Assembly: GCA_030789695.1 (NCBI GenBank)
Contig: CM061141.1
Span: forward strand, 171,258,807-171,322,806
DNA from: Scilla litardierei
Taxonomy: Eukaryota > Streptophyta > Magnoliopsida > Asparagales > Asparagaceae
Length of the DNA: 64,000 nucleotides
Reading direction: 5' to 3'
Shown here: positions 9,371 to 21,877 of the stretch, piece after piece
Layout of the letters: each line of letters starts with the position of its first letter
Numbering within the stretch: position 1 is the first letter of the stretch
The notes under the pieces: generated by a model
The model's database searches: none
The model's input: only the letters and a program-made list of their open reading frames with translations
What the model was told of the DNA's origin: nothing
Program-made: the position numbers and the translations under genes

Positions 9371-10738
9371 ACTACCTGTTGACCAGCCTGAATCACGAAG
9401 GTGGCCAAACAGTCACCTCTGACTCCGTCCAACACTACCTGATCGGGAGGGAGACAACAGTTCTCGGCCACTCGGGCGGCGGCTCCGCGGCTCGAAAACA
9501 CCGACTCCTTCTCCCCCACTGGGAAGCGTGGATGAAGAAGACCTTCCCCTGACGAAGGGAACTCGCCAGGAGTGGAGCGGAACGCGCCAAGATACCGACC
9601 GTAGGCATCAGGGAGAGAACCGTCCAGGAGAGGTGAAGGGCCGACCCATGGCCAGGCAACCTCAGCGAGGGCGGTTAGAGATGGATCAGCAGTCGGCAGG
9701 ACATCAACCCCCTCGACCCCTTCACGGACCCTCTTGGAAGACCCCAGCAAGGGGAGAGAGGGAGACGACACCTTCTTCCTTTTTGAGCCTCCGGTCGCGG
9801 TCACAACCCGCTGCTTCTTCCGGACCTCCAGCACATGATCCCTTCTGCGTGAATCCGGGTTTGGGACCTGAACGAGAGCGCTGGCGGGAGAAGGACCGAG
9901 AGGGAACCCACCTGCACTCAAAGGAGAAATGAGAGACCAAGCAGAGCCCAGGCGACCTCGAATGGCGAACACTCGGAGAATTTTACCTAGGGGCCACACT
10001 GTCTTACGCAAGTTGTGGTCGCTAAAGAGGACATCGATCGAGCGCTCCCTCGCAGGAATCGCCAGCATGTCCTTCGCCGTCTGCTGCTCGGCGACCGTCG
10101 GCTCACCCAGATCGAGAATGACTGCACCGGCCGCCTCCCACCGAACCGGGAAGGGTACACTCGACGGGAACGTGACAAACACGTACTCCCCCTTCCAGCG
10201 TTTCAGGGAACTCGGCAACCCCAGCACCAGGGTCATCTTCGGGCGGGCGCTGATGTAAATCCACGCCCCTGATTGGTGGTGGCTCAGGCGGTAGAACTGG
10301 GCAAAGAGGCGAAGAGAGGGTGCCACTCCCTTCAGCATGCAGACAACAATGAACCCGACGAGGAGCCCGACGGCGTTGGGGCAGAATTGGCACAGGGACA
10401 CGTTGTGGGCCTGAAGGAACTCAACAATAAAAGGATGGAGAGGGAAACGAAGCCCGAATCAGAAACACTTCTCGTATACCCCAACTTCGTCGGAGCCAGG
10501 AAAGCAGATCCGCTCATCAGCCTCGGGGGCACGAGCCGAGTAAGGCGGAAGCAGATAGGCGGAACGCAAGCTCCCGATGGCAATGGCACAGATCGACGAA
10601 GGCCACGACAAGACCTCTGGGGGCACCCCTGAAAGATCGTCCCCGTGCCGATAAATTACCGAAGGAGAGCTACCCGCCAGGCCCGGGGCCGCGTCGCGCT
10701 CCGGCCGACCCGAACCCGTGGCAGAGGAAGACGACATG
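9280..10738 (-). pseudogene. E1 antisense gene, N-terminal domain and basic region
   Basis: Antisense to the element, downstream of pol. The product shares an N-terminal domain with the E2 gene: DERICFPGSDEVGVY, RFPLHPF, VSLCQFCPNAVGLLVGF and a Trp-Pro-Leu stretch. I recall this type as the plant domain named 'putative gypsy type transposon' (PF04195). A basic GGSKRKKVSSPS follows. A likely start is the ATG at 10738. A frameshift between the GVY and RFPLHPF motifs (about 10402-10460) breaks it. A probable 75-bp intron (9912-9986, GT-AG on this strand, phase 1) and a donor at 9375 (CAG|GTAGTG, phase 0) match E2. Extra antisense genes are known from plant Tat elements; their function is not established. 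Confidence 0.78.
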
Positions 10739-10800
10739 AGGCAGAGCTCAGGCGGAATGGGGATCAGCACAAAGAAGAAAGCGACGGGATGGCGGCTCAC

Positions 10801-11048
10801 GAACCCCTCGGCTTCTCAACTTAAGACGACCCCGCGAGCGGTGGGGATAAGCTTGCAGCTACACGTGGCAGCATCATAGGAACGACGGCGCTTCGGAGCC
10901 CGCGCCTTAAAAATATCGAACGGGCCAACTCATGATGACGAATAATAAATGAGTCGGCATCGACTGGCGAGCTTGTCAAAAATCGGCAGAAGTCACATCG
11001 GCCGAGCCGAACCGGCCGAAGCCGATCAACCCGACCGATGGGGGCAAT
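10801..11048 (+). other. E1 3' non-coding segment and polypurine tract
   Basis: No gene. The segment aligns with the reverse complement of E2 24178-24440. It ends in ATGGGGGCAAT directly before the 3' LTR, the polypurine tract that would prime plus-strand DNA. Compared with E2, roughly 300 bp including a TATA-like motif for the antisense gene is missing next to this segment. Confidence 0.8.
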
Positions 11049-12011
11049 TGTTACGCCTATTTGACCGAGACCCAAAAGACACGAGCCCAGGAGCCCGACA
11101 ACTGGCCGAGAGCCCATCTGCGCCTTCAAGCCCATTCTACAAGGCCCTATAAGGGACCCTCTCGAATGTCGATCCGACCCGGCCCCCATAACCCGCTGGT
11201 CACTCGCCCACTCCTGCGATAACCGCTCCCCCGGTTGCGCGACCACTAAATGGCGGTAATGGGGAGGTGCTGGCAGGGCGTAGGGAGCGGTGGTGGGGGG
11301 CGGATTGAGGGGGCACGATTGAGGGCGGGCGAGGGACGTGGGCCAGAGGCAATCACGCTGTGAGCTCCATAAAAGGGCTAGGGAGACGACGAAGCAAAAG
11401 ACCGCTTCTCAGGTATCTAAAACCTAAGGTACTCCATCAACGACCTAGCTCCCCCATTTCATCTCCTTCCTCCCCCGCTCGCACCGTGAGACGCCGCTCC
11501 GATCTCCTCACGAGTCGAGCCGTCTCCGCCAGGCCTCCTCTTTCAGATCTCTATCTGACTTAGGCATCGGAGGGGATTTGGCCAGAACCTAGGTCCGGCC
11601 CCCTGACGAGCGTTCTCGTCTACGCAGGAGGACAGCAGATCAACGGGCCGAGGCTTCCCCTCGCCCCTCTCCAACCACACAATCATCTGGACGAGTGAGG
11701 CTTCCCCTCGTCGTCCGACCGCCGAAGCTGAGCGCAACCTACCGAGGCCGAGCGTCTCGACCCGGGCCGAGGCTTCCCCTCCGCCCCTCGCCGACCACGC
11801 AACCAGCTGGACGACTGAGGTTTCCCCTCGTCGCCCTACCTCCGAGGCCGTGCTCATCCGTCCGAGGCCGAGCGTCTCAACCAGGGCCGAGGCTTCCCCT
11901 CGCCCCATCTGCACCGACTCGAAGCTCCCGAGGGACCCAAGCGGGCCCCTTGACCACGTTGACCGGGATCTCCACGGTCAACGCTTTGTAGTGAGAAAAC
12001 ACTCTGAAACA
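11049..12011 (+). repeat. E1 3' LTR (963 bp)
   Basis: Near-identical partner of 3467-4430, starting TGTTACGCC and ending CTGAAACA, followed by the duplicated target CCATT. It includes the TATA-like CATAAAAG at 11368-11375 and the same nested repeat of GAGGCTTCCCCTC. Confidence 0.96.
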
Positions 12012-14049
12012 CCATTCAAATGCAAAATAGAAATCTCTCAGATCAAGTCTCAACAATGCAGTTTCATTTGAATTATATCTGATACCATTGGGGATCCCCA
12101 TTTTGGTTGGTTGTGTAATGACATACACTTCATGATCGGTCTGTAGCCCCGATATAAGAGAGGTGCGTTACGCAGTTGACGACCATATTAATGCTGTTGG
12201 ATCTTTTTGAGTGGAGTCTTCAGATTGCACTCTGGTGCCACTCTGCAATGCATTGCATTGTCATCATACAAGTGTAAAAATGGCAGTGGCTAGGATTTAT
12301 ACAGAAGTGATACAGTGCTTTCCACCAAACATGGCGTAAGAATGAGCAAGGATAGGCTAGGAATGACAAATATCTAGTCCTTGATGTGGTGGCATATGTT
12401 ATGAGGTTATAGGTGTGAGTATGGTAAGAATCTAGTTCATGCACTGTAAAAAAATAAAATAAGATAAAAAGGATGGTATTGGGAGAGAGTATAATCAGAA
12501 GAAAGATTAGTGCTTCATGTTTTGAGTAACTAAATGGATATGTGGAAGATCTAGGAGGGTGGAAGAAACATACTGGATATAGCAATTGGTAGCTAAGAAA
12601 AGAAACATATACAAATGGGGTCGGTTAGTTTCAAATGAATTGCTGAAAGTAACTGTTGCAAATGCTAAAAGGATAAGATAAAAAGTAAAAAAAACCCAAG
12701 AAAAACAAATTTCATTTTTCTAAAAATATAAAATTCTAATTTTGTATTTCTAAAATGAATGTTGTGGATGGAAAAAGAATAAGATACAATAAATACTAAG
12801 GAAGAAAATCTTATATCGGGGAAAAGGTGTTCGGTTAATACTTAAAGAATGTAATGTTTGGATCATACAAATGAATCGATTCAAGGAGATATCTAAAGGA
12901 CTACATGTGACCTAGACATTCATTTGGGGTAAGACCCTAATGGATATAATCGGGTGCATGGAGGTTATATATGGAGTAAAGAATGATATGCGATATATGA
13001 TTTGATTTTTCACAATATCATATGACATTATATAATAACAAATATATGTTGGACAAACTTTCAATTTAGGCTAATTTTTTTAATAACTGATCAATTTGAA
13101 ACTCAATAATAAAAATCGATCAAGTTTGTACCATATAGGCCTTCGTGCTTGATTCTGCATCGAGCAAGAGTTCATGTGACGAACGAGGTTGTGAACCCCG
13201 ATCAATTGAATGGTCATTTATTTGACCATAGTTGCCCACTCTGATTTTCTATCTCTCATGCTCCGCCTTGATAAAAAACACGATCATTTACTTAATTAAA
13301 ATGATCGTGGTTGCTAATCCCAGGCAGTTAAATGAATTTTTTAGAGTTGGCATGGGTCATATAAATGCATGTTTATTTCATCGAGGTTGCCAACCCTTGT
13401 CATTAAGACTTGAATCTTTATCCTCTTGCTTAAGGAATGAGGTTTCATCTGAAACCATTGGGTTCGGTTATTTCATTTAGGTTTCGAAAATGGACGAGAC
13501 GAAATAGTTGCTAAAACTCGATTTCATTCGGTTTCGGGCAAAACCACTTTGTTTCGGCTTGTTTTGGTCGAAATTAAGTGCCTTCAGTTTTGACCGGTTT
13601 CACCTGGTTTCGATCAGTTTCGGTCGAAACCAAGTGACTGAATTATTATTTCTTTCAATAAAATATGAGTTCGTATTTAAATACATGAACCGATTTGAAC
13701 TATACAAATAAAAATATTTATTAAAATTTTAAATATTATAAAAACTCTAAAATTTTATTGAAAATTTAAAATTAAATAATAAAATTTATTAAAATTCTAA
13801 AAAACATTTATTACAAATGCATTGGTATAGAAATATATGCATAATATATACATATAAATTCATATAAATCCGAAACTGAAACTCAAAACATAACTACCAA
13901 ATGGGCAAAACTGTGCGAAACCTAAAATTTTTCCAACGGTGAAACCAAACCGAAACCGAGTTCTAAAACCTTGGTCTTGCTCATTGATGATGTATTTGAT
14001 TCTAACTCGAAGCTACAAAGATCAAGTATATGTAAAGTTAGTAATATAA
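12012..14049. other. Gene-free spacer between E1 and E4
   Basis: Together with 3414-3466 this is the DNA into which E1 inserted; it is neither satellite nor any element I can name. The only structured part is a possible miniature inverted-repeat element at 13505-13975. A TCTGATACCA at about 12083 resembles a reversed methionine-tRNA primer site but no LTR pair supports it. Open frames are short and unconvincing. Confidence 0.6.
13505..13975. mobile_element. Possible MITE with degraded terminal inverted repeats
   Basis: The left end reads GTTGCTAAAACTCGATTTCA followed by TTCGGTTTCGGG. The right end, read in reverse complement, gives AGGTTTTAGAACTCGGTTTC followed by GGTTTGGTTTCACC. The two are recognisably but imperfectly inverted copies about 470 bp apart, and the interior is very AT-rich. 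No target duplication is clear, so this is tentative. Confidence 0.35.
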
Positions 14050-15459
14050 TGCTTGAACGCGTCTCAAGTATGTGATGCTTGAGCACTACTCCCAAGTGTA
14101 GGAGGACGTCAAGTAATACATTTATATCTGGTGAGACCGGGTCGAATCACGGGGACAAGTCGTTTTGCAATCGCAAGTTCAATTAATAAAAGAGAGGTAT
14201 AAGCGAAGCTACAACCAACTAAGCCAACGGTGGAAATGTATGTGAAAATGTGTGTGAAACCATCTACCAAATCAAACAACCTAGGGTGGAAGTATCGGGG
14301 AGGAAAATAGGTGAGGAAGCTTGTGTGGTGTGTGGGGATGTGGTTATTAAGCAGATGGGTTCAATCCGAGGATAACTCAATTGTCTTTCTGACTAAAGAA
14401 TGAGCAATCGGTGGATGTGGCATTTTATTGAACCCATACTGTGCAATGAAAGTATGGTATGGAAAATCGAGATAATAAACTACCAAGCATATATGAATGG
14501 TACCACTAGGCAAACTCCACTCTAGGGATACCCACTAGGGTCCTTAATTCAAAGTATATCCCAAAAAATCCTACCACATAAACTTTAGAATATGCTAGAA
14601 TTGAAATTCCATAGCCAAAGCAAGCAACATCACCACACAACCACACACAATGAGATCTAGCTACTCATAGCAATAAAAGAGACATTTTCATCTCTAAAAA
14701 CCATCATCCAATATTACTACAATAACCAAAATCAAATAACAAAATAAAGGAAAGAGATCACCTAAGATTTCTCTTAAGAAAATACAACTTTCCCTCCAAT
14801 GATTGTGCTCCTCCAAGCTTTCTTGCTCCTCTCCAATGGCCTCTAATCCTAAGAATGAAGAAGAAGAAGAGTAGAATGAGGGGAATAGAGTGGGAGAAGC
14901 CCTAGAAATAAGCTCAGAAATTCGGGTCTAGAAACATCACTAACGGGTCGGATTTGCGCCAAAAACCCGCAACAAAAGCACAAATCAGCAGAAATTTTCA
15001 GCACTCTCACCCTGTCTTGCGAAAATTCTAGAAAGTTCTAGGTTGCGATGGAACCGTAACAAAGTGTACTACGATAAAAAATATCAATAGGCCGAAATAT
15101 ACACTGGAACGATAGCAGAATTCTGCACAAGATGGTAATAGCAGAATTTCTAGACCAGAAATTTTCAGCACCGTCACCCTGTCTTCCAAAAAATGCAGTA
15201 AATTGCTCCGACCTCCAAAAATTATGGAAAACTATGTGTTGGAATCGGGACTTTACGAACTTCAATCGATAAATAATAGGAGACTAAGATTATGATGCTA
15301 ATAAACTGTAAATATTAGGTTTTATGCATATAGAAACGATAAGCTCCAAAATTAAGTGATATCATCAAAATATGCATGTATCGGAGCCAAAATAAACACA
15401 AATTATGCACAAAATGCCATCTAATGATAGGTAAAATATGCAATATTAAACCCTAATCA
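14050..15459 (-). repeat. E4 3' LTR (1410 bp)
   Basis: Matches 17926-19353 along its whole length with scattered substitutions and a few indels. It contains no gene. Internally, a CAGAAATTTTCAGCAC segment followed by CACCCTGTCTT occurs twice, near 14987 and 15158. Confidence 0.92.
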
Positions 15460-16613
15460 CACCCCCAACTAGCTTTTTGCTAGTCCCAAGGAAAACAAGC
15501 GATATATTCGGATTCACAACATAGCCCATATCAAATTCCACAATCTTCATGGCAAATAGAAAATTTTCAACATAATCTCAAATTTAATGTAACAACTCAT
15601 AAAAGAGATCAAATCAGAGAGCAATATTTCAATATGGCTCAAACCAATAAAGCACAAGCAAAGTTTGCATTCATTGAGATTAAAACATAAGCGTGTCATA
15701 GTATCACAATCTTCAAGAACTTGGCCAAAAAACAACACTTAGCTTTCCTAATTCATGGAAGTTTGATATATGGATCATGTTTATTCATGTTTTTTTATTT
15801 TTATGCAACTTAGGATGACTCATGTAACGAGAGTTCGGTCAATGACTCCCAAATCAGAAGATTTTGGGGCATTGGACCAAAAAGGGCCCAGCGGACCTAA
15901 TAACTCGAATCACCTAAGATTCACTTATTTTTTTCTCGTGCACTCCCCTAAATCCTATCTTTCGACACGAATCCCCAATGTTTCATGAGGACCCAGCTAC
16001 TTGACAAAACTAGAAGAACGATGCACTTATTCTTTTATCTTTTTCTTTTTCTTTTTCTTTTTTTGATCCAACACATCAATCAACCACTCCTCAAGCATGA
16101 ACCATGCGTATATCCAAGGTCAAATCCCATAAAATTGAAAACCAATCTACACTAATGACTTAATCCAACTTATGCATCACAAAGTTTGCACAAAACTAAT
16201 CTAAACCACATCGAAGACAAAATTCATCGAATTGTACACTATTTTTTTGAGTGGCATATTAAAGTTGTTCCCACGAAGAAAAAGTAATAAAATGCATGCC
16301 AATCACAATTTAGGAGTTTGAACATAAGATTTGAATCCAAATGTATGCATGAATATGAAGCGTATAAGGGACTAAGCACAAAGCTAGTAAATGAGCAAGG
16401 AGGGTCAATGGTATGCTCGCAAGATATTGGTGATATCAAAATGGATGTCGCCAACAAAAAATTTTTTTAAACAAAAACAACTAACAAACATCCTAAAACC
16501 ACCTACAACTCCCCCCAACTAAAGTCAAACATTGTCCTCAATGTTGAAAGAGAATAGGTTAATTGAATTAAAACTATCCTAGAAAGCATAGAAAGTGCAA
16601 AAATTTAAATTTT
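15460..16613 (-). other. E4 3' non-coding interior
   Basis: About 1.15 kb with no coding signature. It includes the polypurine tract next to the LTR, a run of CTTTTT units near 16030-16064, and near 16507 CTCCCCCCAACTAAAGTC followed by CATTGTCCTCAATGTTG, a phrase common at the ends of coding regions in plant gypsy-type elements. Confidence 0.65.
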
Positions 16614-17555
16614 CTACACTACTGGATAGAAGTCACCGGGGTCAAAAGGCAAATCAGGGATGTCCAACGGTGGAGGAAGTAGCTCAATTAGATCCTTACG
16701 ATCCTTTGCGAGCGTCTTCACTCTGCAAATCACTTTGGACCCTAGCAACACAACTCCAAGCATCTCTCTAAAATGTGCGACCATGTCCTGCAAGAGATGA
16801 GCTGTATCAATCCAAAGTGGGCACCATTGCCTTTCGACGAAAGTGACCCAAATATAATCGTCAAAGTAAAATAAAGAATTTGAAATATGTTGACGAAAAC
16901 TCCCTAAAATGGTTGCATCCATCTCGGTACGATACTTCACCACGGGGGAAAGGAATGAATGATCTTGGGACAAGACCAGGGGAAGGCACGTTTCAGGCTC
17001 TACCAAAATGATCGATGAGCTCGTGGCCCTACTTGGCTCCTCCTCCTGTCCATCCAAAATGTCACGCTCGTCCTCTCCATCTTTGCACACAACACCTGCG
17101 AGGGAAGAAGAATCCGAATCAGATAATAAAATTTTTTGAGTGGTTGGATTACCTTCTCCCAAGCAAGAGGCAAGCAATGCAAGACTCGAAATGATCTCCT
17201 GAATATACTGGCTCCGAGTCTCCATGCTCCGGAGAAAATATCGGGATTGAGTCTCATGTGTCTGAATAAGCAATTGAAGCTCATCACCCAAGGGTTGCAA
17301 AGGTGCGTCCATGCTTGGTTCTCCTTGGTCAAGGCACGCTCCAACGGCATCACAATGAAGCGCTAACGGCTCACCCCATGAAGTCACATCCAATGGTCGG
17401 TCCATATCCTCCATGGACTCCAGGTACTCCCAAGCGTCCTCAGGTGACATGTCAAATAGAGCTCCATCGTCCATCATCGACATGTAGTCAGTCCTGCATC
17501 TCTTCCCGTAGTCCCACGTAGAAGAACGGGAAAAGATGGGCCTTCGTGAATCCAT
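16614..17555 (-). CDS. E4 protein of unknown function with a gag C-terminal fragment at its start
   Basis: A 313-codon frame. Its first part (after residue 18: TDYMSMMDDGALFDMSPEDA, then Glu-Tyr-Leu-Glu-Ser-Met) matches the end of the capsid-like gag domain of Athila/Tat elements, where a 'gly-gly-ala, pro-glu-glu-ala' phrase follows a Tyr-Asn-Gly-Leu segment. The remaining 240 or so residues are acidic, have no zinc knuckle or enzyme motif, and I do not recognise them. The printed start overlaps the upstream gag frame, so translation probably entered from there before a frameshift near 17490-17520. It may be a diverged gag C-terminus or a lineage-specific extra domain. Confidence 0.55.
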   Translation of the reverse strand: MDSRRPIFSRSSTWDYGKRCRTDYMSMMDDGALFDMSPEDAWEYLESMEDMDRPLDVTSWGEPLALHCDAVGACLDQGEPSMDAPLQPLGDELQLLIQTHETQSRYFLRSMETRSQYIQEIISSLALLASCLGEGNPTTQKILLSDSDSSSLAGVVCKDGEDERDILDGQEEEPSRATSSSIILVEPETCLPLVLSQDHSFLSPVVKYRTEMDATILGSFRQHISNSLFYFDDYIWVTFVERQWCPLWIDTAHLLQDMVAHFREMLGVVLLGSKVICRVKTLAKDRKDLIELLPPPLDIPDLPFDPGDFYPVV

Positions 17556-17694
17556 GATGTGGACAGCCGCTTAATAAATACATGAACCTCCTCCAAACTT
17601 GATAGAAGGATTCACTGTCAATTTGAGCAAAGCCCGTAATTTTGAGCTTCAAAGAAGTGGTCATGTGCAAAGAAAATGAAAGTGCATCATACAA
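17488..17694 (-). pseudogene. E4 gag fragment
   Basis: The stretch ESFYQVWRRFMYLLSGCPHH, followed by Gly-Phe and then Phe-Tyr-Val-Gly-Leu, is the conserved 'glu-ala-trp-glu-arg-phe ... cys-pro-his-his-gly ... phe-tyr-asn-gly-leu' segment of plant Athila/Tat gag. It normally forms part of the capsid that packages element RNA. The N-terminal half of gag is absent, and the frame runs into a stop at 17488 just where the homologous reading continues in the frame of the next block. Together the two make a truncated, shifted gag. Confidence 0.72.
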
Positions 17695-17901
17695 AGAATT
17701 ATGCCGTTAAAGTCCATAGCTTTTTTTGAATTTTTATAAAAGAAAATGAAAATAAAGATAGCAAAGGACTCAAAAAGTGAAAAATAAATAAGGATGAAAG
17801 ATAATAGATGTAAGATAAAGAATAAAAAAGACTCACACTAAATAGTAGGATGTATGACGCCAAAATTTCCTAAATCAATCAAAAATGCAAATGCAAAAAC
17901 C

Positions 17902-17924
17902 GTTGTCCTCGGCAACGGCGCCAA
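17902..17924 (-). other. E4 primer-binding site
   Basis: On the minus strand TTGGCGCCGTTGCCGAGGAC lies directly inside the right LTR. This is the standard Tat/Athila type of primer site and fixes the element's orientation. Confidence 0.88.
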
Positions 17925-17925
17925 T

Positions 17926-19353
17926 TGCTTGAACGCGTCTCAAGTATGTGATGCTTGAGCGCTACTCCCAAGTGTAGGAGGACGTCAAGTAATAAATTTA
18001 TATCCGGTGAGACCGGGTCGGATCACGTGGATAAGTCGTTTTGCAATCGCAAGTTCAATTAATAAAAGAGAGGTATAGGCGAAGCTACAACCAACTAAGC
18101 TAACTGTGGAAATGTATGTGAAAATGTGTGTGAAACCATCAACCAAATCAACAACCTACGGTGGAAGTATCGGGGAGGAAAATAAGCGAGGAAACTTGTG
18201 CAGTGTGTAGGGATGTGGTTGTAAGCATATGGGTTCAATCCGAGGATAACTCAATTGTCTTTTTGACTAAGGAATGATCAATCGGTGGGTGTGACACTTT
18301 ATAAAATATGAATGGTATGAAAGTATGGTATGGAAAATCGAGATAATAAACAGCCAAGCATATATAAATGGTACCACTAGGCAAACACCACTCTAGGGAT
18401 ACCCATTAGGGTCCCTAATTCAAAGTATATCCCAAAAATCCTACCACATAAACTTTAGAATATGCTAGAATTGAAATTCCATAGCCCAAGCAAGAAACAT
18501 CACCACACAACCACACATAATGAGATCAAGCTACTCATAGCAATAAAAGAGACATTTTCATCTCTAAAACCCATCATCCAATATTACTACAATAACCAAA
18601 ATCAAATTAAAAAAATAAAGGGAAGAGATCACCAAAGATTTCTCTTAAGAAAATACAACTTTCCCTCCAATGATTGTGCTCCTTCAAGCTTTCTTGCTCC
18701 TCTCCAATGGCCTCTACCCTAAGAATGAAGAAGAAGGAGAGTGGAATGAGGGGAATAGAGGGGGGAGAAGCCCTAGAAATATGCTCAGAAATTTAGGTCT
18801 GGAAACAGCACTAACGGGTCGGATCCGTGCCCAAAATCCGCAACTAAAGCACAAATCCGCAGAAATTTTCAGCACCGGCACACTGTCTTGCAAAAATTCT
18901 AGAAAAATCATCCGACCTCAGAATGATGCTTTCCAGGCGGTGATGGAACCATAACAAAGTGTACTACTACTAAAAAATATCAGTAGGCCGAAATATACAC
19001 TGGAATGATAGCAGAATTCTTCACAAGAGGGGAAAAGAAGAATTTCCAGACCAGAAATTTTCAGCACCGTCACTCTGTCTTCCAAAAAATGCAGTAAATT
19101 TCTCCGACCTCCAAAAATTCTGGAAAGATATGCGTTGGAATTGGGACTTCACGAACTTCAATTGATAAATAATAGGAGACTAAGCTTATGATGCTAATAA
19201 GCTATAAATATTAAGTTTTATGCATATAAAAACGATAAGCTCCAAAATTAAGTGATATCATCAATATGCTTGTATCGGAGCCAAAATAAACACAAATTAT
19301 GCACAAAATGCCATCTAATGAGGGGTAAAATATGCAATATTGAACCCTAATCA
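17926..19353 (-). repeat. E4 5' LTR (1428 bp)
   Basis: Partner of 14050-15459. Starts TGCTTGAACGCG and ends CCCTAATCA on the plus strand; both ends are palindromic in the TG...CA sense. No gene. Confidence 0.92.
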
Positions 19354-21877
19354 TGTAACACATTCATGTCTCAGATTACTATGCCAGGCTCAAAGTTCAC
19401 GAAGTTCTCTTGAAATTTAGTCTACCATCTTTTCACTCGTTATAACCTTAAAATTTAAATGAGACTGGAATCGATAAAGGAAGGGAAGAATAAAAGTGGT
19501 GGGTGTGTTTATGGAGATTAAAGAAAAAGATGAAAGAAGAAAAATAAAAGCATATTGTTTTAAAAGAAGATTATAATGATTATAATCATGATCACGATAA
19601 TACGATGTATGGATAAGAGATAAATGATTGAGGTATATTATCTTAGTTAATTTACTTATATAGTGGTTATGAAGTTTACTAAATAATTTGGTATTCATGA
19701 AATAATTTATGCATTTACATTTAGGTTTATGTTTATGTTTTGGAACCATCAAACTCATTTTAATTACGGGTGTTAGAATTGAAACAAGAATATTTGAGTT
19801 AGAAATAAGATTTGTGTGTTTATTCGTTATACAATTTTGCTTGATTACATCTTATAGGTCCCCCATTTGTCCTTAATTATTCATTATTCTATATTTAAGC
19901 AATTCTATAGTTCTATGATAGGCTAGTTGAAGTTGTTTAAAATAGCGCAAGAGCTAACTTATCATATAATATACAACAGGTCGCAATATCGTTGGAAAAT
20001 GAAATTTGATACAAAGCACAATTTGACAACTATGATAATTTTCTTTTTGTACGAACTCATCAATCCCCCAAACTGGACCACTTTTCCATGTTTGATTGGA
20101 TATAAAATGTAAATTCCAACAAACTTCATATATGTCCATAGATGATTAGATAAATATTTTTTGTTTGCCTTTCCTACCTCCTTTACATGTTGGTAAGGTA
20201 AATTGTTCAGCAAGGAAGTTTTTTCATGCGTCAAGTTGTAAATTCATTACTTTCAATTTATTTTTAAACATAGCATGGCATACCCCATCCTCAATGGAGC
20301 AGGCTCTCACCTTTCCTGCAAGAAATAAACCAAGCTTGTCTACTTACCATATTGAATTTAAGGCTCATTGAACCATGGCCTTTATAACCACTTCTTAGGA
20401 ATTCAGTAATGCCTAAATATGCAATACACATCGATATAAATTGATAGACTGGAACCTAATTTGAGCCAAAAAAATACAAACCCTAAATGAGTATGGTTCT
20501 AACTTATTTACTATATATTATAATCATCTCCCTCTTCAATGTGGGACTAATCTCACACCATATACCATTTTAACATCTTATCAATCCACTCTAACCATGG
20601 CTACTTCCCAATTCCCATCATCAATTCTCTGAGAGAGAAGAACCAACATTATAATCATCAGCTCATTTGTCATTAATTATAACATGAATTTATAGTCATC
20701 AATGTTGTAAAAGTCTACTGGCACCGATGCTAGCGACACTCGCTTAGTGTTATGATTATTGTCCTCAAACTACTATAAGGTGATACTCGCTAATCTGAAC
20801 CAATCCTAGGTCGTGACTTATGATGGGGAGTGTGATGTGCAACCTGAAGACCCTCTTGCACCGCGAGGTGCTACCCCGAACCGAGTCCAAAAAGAAGGAA
20901 GCGTGACAGGGACTCAGGATCCATTTAAATAATAGAACATGGTATGAAAATCCTCCCAGATATCGGCCGAAAGACATGCTCCAATCGCTTCCACACTCCC
21001 GCAATCATAAGTTTTCCCAAACCCTCAACGAGTCATGTTAAATTAATTAGTTAACATTTTAGTGTCGTGATGTAGCCTAAGTTTAACATCATTTAAACTA
21101 TGTAGTCAAGGTGGTCCACTAACATACATATAGTAGTAGCCAAACATTACATGAGCCAATTCTCAATCCACATTAGCCATTCATTATCAGTGATATCTCG
21201 AGTAATATCCCATGGACTATGCAAGTTAACATAACATTAAACTTCTCGCATGAATAAAACCAACTTCCCAAAAGGAGTATTCCAAGCTAACTATCACGTA
21301 AGCTAAACATGTGACAACTGGAAATATAGGCACAACTAGGCAATAGATGCAACAATATTTATTTGAAAAGGAACTGAAATTGACGTCTTTAGTATTTCTG
21401 AAAATTACAAACAGATGTATCAGATTATGGTTTTCATCATATGGCAGGGAGAACCCGAGCCTGCTGTAAAATCCACGGGGTTTTAGCAAGATACCAGGGG
21501 CTAACGACCAAAACAGCAGGGTAATGGAGCCCAGATCCTAAGTAATCCACATTGAAACCCAAAACAGCAAGCGAGGAAACCAGCCGAACCTAACAACAAG
21601 CAAGGAAACCAACCAAACCCCCAAAACAGCAAGTAAACACCAAGTGAACCCAAACAGTAGCCAAGAAAGCAACCGAACTTAACAACAACTCAGGAGTTCC
21701 CAAAGCAGCACGCAAGGGACAAGCCAAACCCGAAGCTGAAACCCCAAAACAGCAAGCAAAGGCCAACCGACCTAGCACAACCCAACGCCGAGACCTCGTG
21801 ACCCCACATCAAGCAGGCGGGGGAACCAACCCCACAAGATAATCGTAGGGAATCAAACCCTAACTCATCCCCAAATC
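19354..21877. other. Gene-free flank between E4 and E3
   Basis: No credible gene. The right part (perhaps 21000-21877) should belong to the LTR of E5, because E3 inserted there, but I cannot find the outer end. From 21540 to 21780 the phrase AAAACAGCAAG recurs at about 21560, 21622 and 21745 in an AC-rich stretch. CAATGTGGGACTAATCTCAC at 20537 is a phrase I associate with plant LTR promoters, without other support here. Confidence 0.5.

Larger units (their letters stand above)
3467..12011 (+). mobile_element. E1: Ty3/gypsy LTR retrotransposon, Tat lineage, gag-deleted
   Basis: Two near-identical LTRs (3467-4430 and 11049-12011) begin TGTTACGCC and end CTGAAACA. They are flanked by the 5-bp duplication CCATT (3462-3466 and 12012-12016). 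A primer-binding site follows the left LTR and a purine tract precedes the right one. The order protease, reverse transcriptase, RNase H, integrase is Ty3/gypsy. The second, archaeal-type RNase H after the first is the known mark of the Tat lineage, as is the antisense gene downstream of pol. gag is reduced to a stub and pol carries two in-frame stops and a frameshift, so the copy is not autonomous. The LTRs differ at roughly ten to fifteen sites by eye, which suggests a fairly recent insertion. Confidence 0.96.
14050..19353 (-). mobile_element. E4: non-autonomous gypsy-type LTR element, gag remnant only
   Basis: LTRs at 14050-15459 and 17926-19353 start TGCTTGAACGCG and end CCCTAATCA. Flanking pentamers are TATAA and TGTAA, a duplication with one mismatch. 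The reversed primer site at 17902-17924 makes the right LTR the 5' one, so the element reads on the minus strand. A purine tract lies just inside the left LTR, as AACCCCCAACT-type sequence in reverse. The 2.47-kb interior has a frameshifted gag fragment and no protease, reverse transcriptase or integrase. It would need enzymes from a Tat/Athila relative. Confidence 0.88.

Noticed and set aside
12083..12100. TCTGATACCA as a reversed methionine-tRNA primer site of another element
   Set aside because: No LTR pair, polypurine tract or pol lies in the right place.
20765..21004. 79-codon minus-strand frame in the spacer
   Set aside because: No motif or start context, and the region appears to be old transposon flank.
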